Below, piece after piece: positions 44,368 to 49,271 of a stretch of DNA of 49,271 nucleotides. Source of the stretch: Elusimicrobiota bacterium (lineage in GTDB: Bacteria; Elusimicrobiota; Elusimicrobia; UBA1565); the NCBI GenBank assembly GCA_002401485.1, contig NVTF01000007.1, positions 1 through 49,271 of the forward strand, written 5' to 3'. A model generated the notes under the pieces. That model ran no database searches and was not told where the DNA came from. It worked only from the letters and a program-made list of their open reading frames with translations. The position numbers and the translations under genes were made by a program. Position 1 is the stretch's first letter. Every line of letters starts with the position of its first letter.

Positions 44368-45681
44368 ATGCCTACCCTCGAAGGAATTTCTGTCGAACAA
44401 AAAGCGCTGGAGATGAATCTCGACAGCGGAAAATACGGCACGATTGCGGAAATCGGCGGCGGCCAGGAAACCGCGCGTTGGTTTTTCCGAGTTGGGGGCG
44501 CGTCCGGTTCAGTCGCGAAAACCGTGTCCGCCTACGACATGCAGGTCAGCGACGCCATTTACGGCTGCTCCCCTCGCTACGTTTCCGAACAACGCATCAG
44601 CACCATGCTGGATCATGAATACGACCTGCTGCTGAGCCGGCTCACCAAAAGTCGCGGAGCGAAGAGCACGTTTTTCGCGTTCGCCAATACCGCCGCCGTA
44701 CGCAGCTACCGCTGGCGCAAGGACGGCAACGGCTGGCTCGGCATTCAATTTCAAACAAAGGCGAACGGGCCAGCACACCGAATTATTCTGCATGCCGGTC
44801 TTCGCGGGTCTGAAACCGCCGACCAACAGGAAACCCTCGGCGTTCTCGGCGTGAACTTAATCTACGGCGCGATGTTCCTGCATGCGGAACCCGAAGCCCT
44901 TGTGGACTCACTCTTCGATCACCTCTCCCTGAGCCACGCGGAGATCGACTTCATCCGATTCGAAGGCCCGGCCTTCTCAAAAATAGGAAATCGGCGCATG
45001 AATCTTCGCCTTGTTCACAGCGGCCTCGCCGAAGCCGTCGCCTTCACCGCAAAAGGACGTCCGATCGAACCAAACAGCCTGTTGCGCAATCGAGCGCTCT
45101 TAACGCTGCGAGGAAGCTTCAACCCGGTTACCAATACCCACGTTCGCATTTTGGAAGCTTCGCTAAGCCGCTTTCGACAGGAGTTTTCCCTCAAAGAAGA
45201 AGAGGTCATCGCCGCTCCCGAGATTTCACTGCACAATCTAAAATCCTCCGATCGCTTCTCGTCGAAGGACTACCTGCATCGGCTGACAACCTTGGCCCGC
45301 CTCGGCTACCCCGTACTCGTCACGAACTTTCCGGAATTTTACCGCCTCGCCGATTATCTCTCGCGTCACACCGACCGCGAGATCGCCTTCGCCACCGGCA
45401 TCAAACTACTGCAAAATATTTTTGAGGAAAAATATTACGAAGGACTTAAAGGCGGAATCCTGGAAGCCTTCGGCCGCATGTTCACCAACCGGGTTAGGCT
45501 CTACGCGTATCTGGGGGAAGGACAACATGCGGGGGACCTGAGTACTGTTAATAAATTACCCGTGGCGCCGCATTTGCGTCACCTCTACCAGCATCTCATC
45601 CGCAACCATTTCATTCGAGCGGTTCGGCCGAAAAAGATCAGCGGGACGCAGAAGTTGTCGCTCCAGATACACCGGAATTAA
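44368..45681 (+). CDS. NadD-like nucleotidyltransferase-fold protein with conserved N-terminal domain
   Basis: LRGSFNPVTNTHVRILEASL aligns with GxFxPxHxGH but the first His is Thr; N-terminal GTIAEIGGGQETARWFF...SAYDMQVSDAIYG...YVSEQRISTMLDHEYDLL. Confidence 0.7.
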   Translation: MPTLEGISVEQKALEMNLDSGKYGTIAEIGGGQETARWFFRVGGASGSVAKTVSAYDMQVSDAIYGCSPRYVSEQRISTMLDHEYDLLLSRLTKSRGAKSTFFAFANTAAVRSYRWRKDGNGWLGIQFQTKANGPAHRIILHAGLRGSETADQQETLGVLGVNLIYGAMFLHAEPEALVDSLFDHLSLSHAEIDFIRFEGPAFSKIGNRRMNLRLVHSGLAEAVAFTAKGRPIEPNSLLRNRALLTLRGSFNPVTNTHVRILEASLSRFRQEFSLKEEEVIAAPEISLHNLKSSDRFSSKDYLHRLTTLARLGYPVLVTNFPEFYRLADYLSRHTDREIAFATGIKLLQNIFEEKYYEGLKGGILEAFGRMFTNRVRLYAYLGEGQHAGDLSTVNKLPVAPHLRHLYQHLIRNHFIRAVRPKKISGTQKLSLQIHRN

Positions 45682-45686
45682 GTTTA

Positions 45687-45905
45687 TTAGGATTTCTCAG
45701 AAGGGGTTTCGCTGAATTTAAGCAAACCTTCGGCTTCCTCAATATGTTCTTTGCCAACGCAAACTTCAACGCCTCCAAGCGCAAGAACCTTAAAAGGATC
45801 CAGTCGGCAAATATCCGAGTTCAAAAGGAAAGCGGGAATTTTCCGCGCCATCAGCATTTCGCATACAAACCCGGCTTCAATCGCATCATAACTGAAAAAA
45901 AACAA
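45687..45905 (-). CDS. DUF2007-like putative signal-transducing protein
   Basis: YDAIEAGFVCEMLMARKIPAFLLNSDI...LALGGVEVCVGKEHIEEAEGLL. Confidence 0.75.
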   Translation of the reverse strand: MFFFSYDAIEAGFVCEMLMARKIPAFLLNSDICRLDPFKVLALGGVEVCVGKEHIEEAEGLLKFSETPSEKS

Positions 45906-47196
45906 TCTTGCCCTCTCCGGAGTTGTTGCTATTGTAGAAACGCAGACCGGAAAAGATGTCCCGGGCCAATGCGATCATGAGAAGAATCTCTACCCCGGCA
46001 AACGCGTGCGAAAGTTTGGGAATTAGATCGAGGGACCAAGACAGAGACGCTATCGTTGCAGCATAAATCCCGCCAACAAGAAGCACCTTCTCAAGCCTTC
46101 CCTCTATGAATTCACTGATGGGTGAAGCGTCCTTTCGGCCTTCCATTTCCCCGCCGGATTTCTCGATTATCTGTCCCAGCGATTTTATATCGAAACAGAT
46201 CGCCGCGATCACGTAGCAAGCGGCCACAATGAGACACAGCAAGAAGATTCGTCCCCCCATGTGCCCGAATCTGAAGAAGTCCGCCATTGCGCCTGCCACG
46301 GCCAGGCTGGGGAAAAAACCAAAAACAGTGAGAGGGATGGCCGTTATTCCAGACGAGATTGCGATCGCAGCAACGCCAACCTGGCTCATATGAATCGGGA
46401 GGAACGTGCGTGTCTCTGGGTACACTTTATTCCCCACCTTTTTACGCTCAAGCTGCACGGGGATCTTCAACTGCAGAGATTCCATAAACACAACAGCACC
46501 AACAATCAATCCCAACAAGATAACGATTAGTTCGGGGCGTTCGAGCAGGGGTTGATAGAAAAGATTCCTCACCTTAGAACCAAAGAGAGAAGATAAATCT
46601 AGAAAGATCAGAACAAGCACTCCATTGGCCACTCCTCTCTTTGTGATTTGCTGAGCCAACCACGGGGCAAAGAGGGCGCCTGCGGTCAAAGAAATTACCG
46701 CGACTGGAAAAAAAGGAACGCTCGACGCATTTACAATGGACAACCCCGATGGGGTCGGCATGGAATTAAATGTTGCTGCGATCAAACAAGCATGCACGGC
46801 TGCAAATAGGATGGTTAGCCGCAACACCCTTCGACGCCAAATATCCCCGCCATCAGCAGAAAAAAATCCTGCAATCTTGACCAAATACAGAAACCCGGCT
46901 GCGGCCAGGAAAGGGCGTATTCCCAATGAGAGAATCGAAAATTGGCCCATCGCTCCGGCGACGAATTTGTTAGAACTGGCGAGATTCGTGGGATCAGACG
47001 AAGTGAGGGCGCGGATAACATCGAGGTTTAATCCTGGGATAGGAATGATGGACCCGATTTTATAGGCGATAAGCGCGCCAATCGTAAATAAAATCCGGTT
47101 TCTTGTCTCAGGCTTTATCTCTGGTATGAAATCTCCGTAGCGAACCCGGAATGTTCCCTCTTGCTCCTGCGAGCGATAGCATAACGCCATTGTCAA
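45886..47196 (-). CDS. SecY-family protein translocase channel paralogue
   Basis: NRILFTIGALIAYKIGSIIPIPGLNLDVI, MGQFSILSLGIRPFLAAAGFLYLV, QQITKRGVANGVLVLIFLDL, ETRTFLPIHMSQVGVAAIAISSGI; 10-TM SecY pattern. Confidence 0.88.
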   Translation of the reverse strand: MTMALCYRSQEQEGTFRVRYGDFIPEIKPETRNRILFTIGALIAYKIGSIIPIPGLNLDVIRALTSSDPTNLASSNKFVAGAMGQFSILSLGIRPFLAAAGFLYLVKIAGFFSADGGDIWRRRVLRLTILFAAVHACLIAATFNSMPTPSGLSIVNASSVPFFPVAVISLTAGALFAPWLAQQITKRGVANGVLVLIFLDLSSLFGSKVRNLFYQPLLERPELIVILLGLIVGAVVFMESLQLKIPVQLERKKVGNKVYPETRTFLPIHMSQVGVAAIAISSGITAIPLTVFGFFPSLAVAGAMADFFRFGHMGGRIFLLCLIVAACYVIAAICFDIKSLGQIIEKSGGEMEGRKDASPISEFIEGRLEKVLLVGGIYAATIASLSWSLDLIPKLSHAFAGVEILLMIALARDIFSGLRFYNSNNSGEGKIVFFQL

Positions 47197-47274
47197 CTTC
47201 GAACAATGAATGAATCAGAAACGGCCGCATTCGAATCTGGCACCCTAAAGAAACCGTGTTATAATATCGGCGTC

Positions 47275-47349
47275 GGGCAATTAGCTCAGCGGTAGAGCGT
47301 TCCCTTTACACGGGAAGGGCCGGGGGTTCGATCCCCTCATTGCCCACCA
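47275..47349 (+). tRNA. tRNA-Val (anticodon TAC), CCA encoded
   Basis: gggcaat-ta-gctc-agcggta-gagc-g-ttccc-tttacac-gggaa-gggcc-ggggg-ttcgatc-cccctc-like arm-attgccc-a-cca; cloverleaf folds, TTCGATC T-loop; TATAAT just upstream. Confidence 0.93.
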
Positions 47350-47467
47350 TTTTCGAGAAGCGCCGACTCATTCAAACGAGTCGGCGTTTTTGCTTGGCAG
47401 CCGGCCCCAATCTCAAATCGAATTTTTAGAGTTATGTTTATTATTTAAGGCCTATTCACCCTGTGAG

Positions 47468-48494
47468 TTCAATTCCGAAGTGCAACACCCTATCGCATCC
47501 GGATATGATGAGGGTGAAATGCCAAGTAATTACAAGCAGTTGTCACACGAAGAACGAGACCGACTTTCGGTCTACAACGCTCAGAAATTCTCCCTTCGCA
47601 GGATCGCCAGGTTAATGAGGCGCAACGTCAGCACCATATCACGCGAGCTCAAACGCAACGCCGCGCCCGTTAATACAAGCTACTACCTGCCCAATAGAGC
47701 CCAAGAGCGAGCTGACGCACGCAAAGCGCTGGCACACGAACGCCAGCGCATTCCCGAGCCGCGTCTGCGTGCTTTCATTACCTACAAACTTAAATGCAAA
47801 TGGTCCCCAGAACGTATCGCTGGCCGTTGGAAGATGCTCGGACACAAACCTATCAGCTTCGAAGCGATCTATCAGTGGATTTACGCCGATTCCCGAAATC
47901 TTGTCCCGTTTCTAGCACGGTCGCATTTTATTCGGCGAAAGCGACGACATACAAAAAAGCACCGAGGACCTCATATCCCGTCGAGGATTTCTATTGATCA
48001 ACGACCCGGAAGTGTTGCTCCACGACAGGAGGTCGGGCATTGGGAGGGAGATACAATCATCGGGGTTAGAAATAAATCAGCCCTTCAAATACTTGTCGAA
48101 AGAAAAACACGCTACACCCATATCGTAAAGCTGCCCGCAAAGAACGCGGTTTCAGTCAAGCATGCAGTAACAAAAATTCTTCGCAAATATCCCAAAGAAA
48201 TGAAACGTACGATCACCTACGACAATGGTTCTGAGAACGCTAAACACATGGCCATAAACAAGATATTGGGAACGAAATCGTTCTTTTGCGATCCAATGTG
48301 CAGTTGGCAGAAAGGCACGGTCGAAAACACAATCGGCCTCTTTCGGAGGTGGTTTCCCAAGAAAACCGATTTTCGAAATGTGCCAGAAGAGCAGATTCAG
48401 AAGACGCAGGCGTGGCTGAACAGTTTGCCTAGGAAATGTTTAGGTTTTAGAACACCGAAGGAAGCCTTGAAGGGTGTTGCACTTAATGGTTGAA
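47468..48494 (+). mobile_element. IS30-family insertion sequence
   Basis: Imperfect 24-bp terminal inverted repeats TTCAAttccgAAGTGCAACACCCT (47468..47491) and its complement TTCAAccattAAGTGCAACACCCT (48471..48494) around an IS30-type transposase. Confidence 0.85.
47519..48493 (+). CDS. IS30 family transposase
   Basis: YKQLSHEERDRLSVYNAQKFSLRRIARLMRRNVSTISRELKRN; DDE core VGHWEGDTIIG...ITYDNGSEN...PMCSWQKGTVENTIGLFRRWFPKKTDF. Stop codon lies in the right IR. Confidence 0.95.
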   Translation: MPSNYKQLSHEERDRLSVYNAQKFSLRRIARLMRRNVSTISRELKRNAAPVNTSYYLPNRAQERADARKALAHERQRIPEPRLRAFITYKLKCKWSPERIAGRWKMLGHKPISFEAIYQWIYADSRNLVPFLARSHFIRRKRRHTKKHRGPHIPSRISIDQRPGSVAPRQEVGHWEGDTIIGVRNKSALQILVERKTRYTHIVKLPAKNAVSVKHAVTKILRKYPKEMKRTITYDNGSENAKHMAINKILGTKSFFCDPMCSWQKGTVENTIGLFRRWFPKKTDFRNVPEEQIQKTQAWLNSLPRKCLGFRTPKEALKGVALNG

Positions 48495-48667
48495 TGTGGC
48501 CCCGTATCGATACGGATAAATAATCCTTATTTTTTCAGCACTTTGTTGAAAATTCGATTCGCTTTCGCGGGATCACTAATGAAAAGCTAAATGCATAGTA
48601 CCTGTCCCCAACATTGTAGGCCCATAGACCCAACTTTAACATGTGCTTTTCGGGCTACATTTAAAAT

Positions 48668-49207
48668 GTGAGAAAAGTACTCGCAATTAGCCTGGTGACA
48701 GCGCTTTTATGCGTCAGCACGCAAGCGAATGTCTGGGCGAACAGGTTTGTCCGCGCCAAAACAAATTCCTCCGCAAGAATGGCTGGGCTCCAGTCACCAG
48801 TCATGGAACTCCAAGGCTTGATGGATATGACCGTGATGGGTTCTTTTGGGGAAGGGATCCCACTCCTTGGAGGGACCCATGATACGGCAACACCGATCAT
48901 TAAACCGCGCGAAGTTGAGACCTCCGCATTGCTTGCAATACAAAATCCCTCCTTCTCTGCGTTTCATGCAGCCCTGCAAGGCCCCTCAAAACGACAACGA
49001 GCACGATCCTATTCCCAAACACGAATACCTGGAAACGTTGAAAAAACTCCCCCGAAACAACCTGACGGCCCTAGGCTCGTCGCGGCGGTTAACAAGCAGT
49101 TGGGTGATCTCGGAAAAATCGATTTTGGAAACTTGGATGACAACGAAATTTCCGGGCTCGCCCAAAGGATCTTGGCGGTGTCCCGAATTGTGGAGAAATT
49201 CGTTTAG
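48668..49207 (+). CDS. Exported protein of unknown function
   Basis: GTG start, signal peptide MRKVLAISLVTALLCVSTQANVWA; TACATT-N6-GTG upstream. No family recognised. Confidence 0.6.
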   Translation: MRKVLAISLVTALLCVSTQANVWANRFVRAKTNSSARMAGLQSPVMELQGLMDMTVMGSFGEGIPLLGGTHDTATPIIKPREVETSALLAIQNPSFSAFHAALQGPSKRQRARSYSQTRIPGNVEKTPPKQPDGPRLVAAVNKQLGDLGKIDFGNLDDNEISGLAQRILAVSRIVEKFV

Positions 49208-49271
49208 CGTAGCCTTTGGCTGAGGAATTTCATTCTAGCTTTTCTGTTCTCCTTCCGTTTTATTTACCTTT

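Overview
The 49.3 kb window is a bacterial chromosomal segment. It is gene-dense, with many short-overlap operons and one IS element. From left to right it contains: (1) a minus-strand PHA/acyl-CoA cluster with two PhaC-like synthases, PhaB/FabG, an AMP-ligase, a phasin-like protein, an alpha/beta hydrolase and TetR; (2) a CHASE2 Ser/Thr kinase - PP2C - FHA operon; (3) small genes, including an exported HMA-like protein, a thioesterase, CPXCG, GIY-YIG and LapA; (4) a tandem M16 peptidase pair with a CBS protein; (5) a HEAT protein followed by an HD-domain protein; (6) an SSS symporter with an unlisted 30-aa upstream ORF; (7) a full reductive pyrimidine-degradation operon (preT-preA-pydC-NCS1-pydB-ALDH-redoxin-aminotransferase); (8) an FHA-GAF-PAS histidine kinase; (9) a set of exported or membrane proteins, including pentapeptide repeat, MaoC, hydrolase, MOT1-like and M13 peptidase; (10) an ABC-exporter-like protein with a catalytically degenerate ATPase, next to a NadD-like protein; (11) DUF2007 plus a SecY-family paralogue; (12) tRNA-Val(TAC) and an IS30-family element. 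The points most worth following up are: TANNNT -10 boxes 5-8 nt before many start codons (leaderless mRNAs); ETLVL/ETMVL motifs shared by the kinase tail and the FHA protein of the same operon; an out-of-frame remnant of a Hanks-kinase C-lobe; the degenerate ABC protein; and recurring CAGGTC-N4-GACCTG palindromes. All calls come from reading the sequence; no database search was run. Lineage is uncertain.
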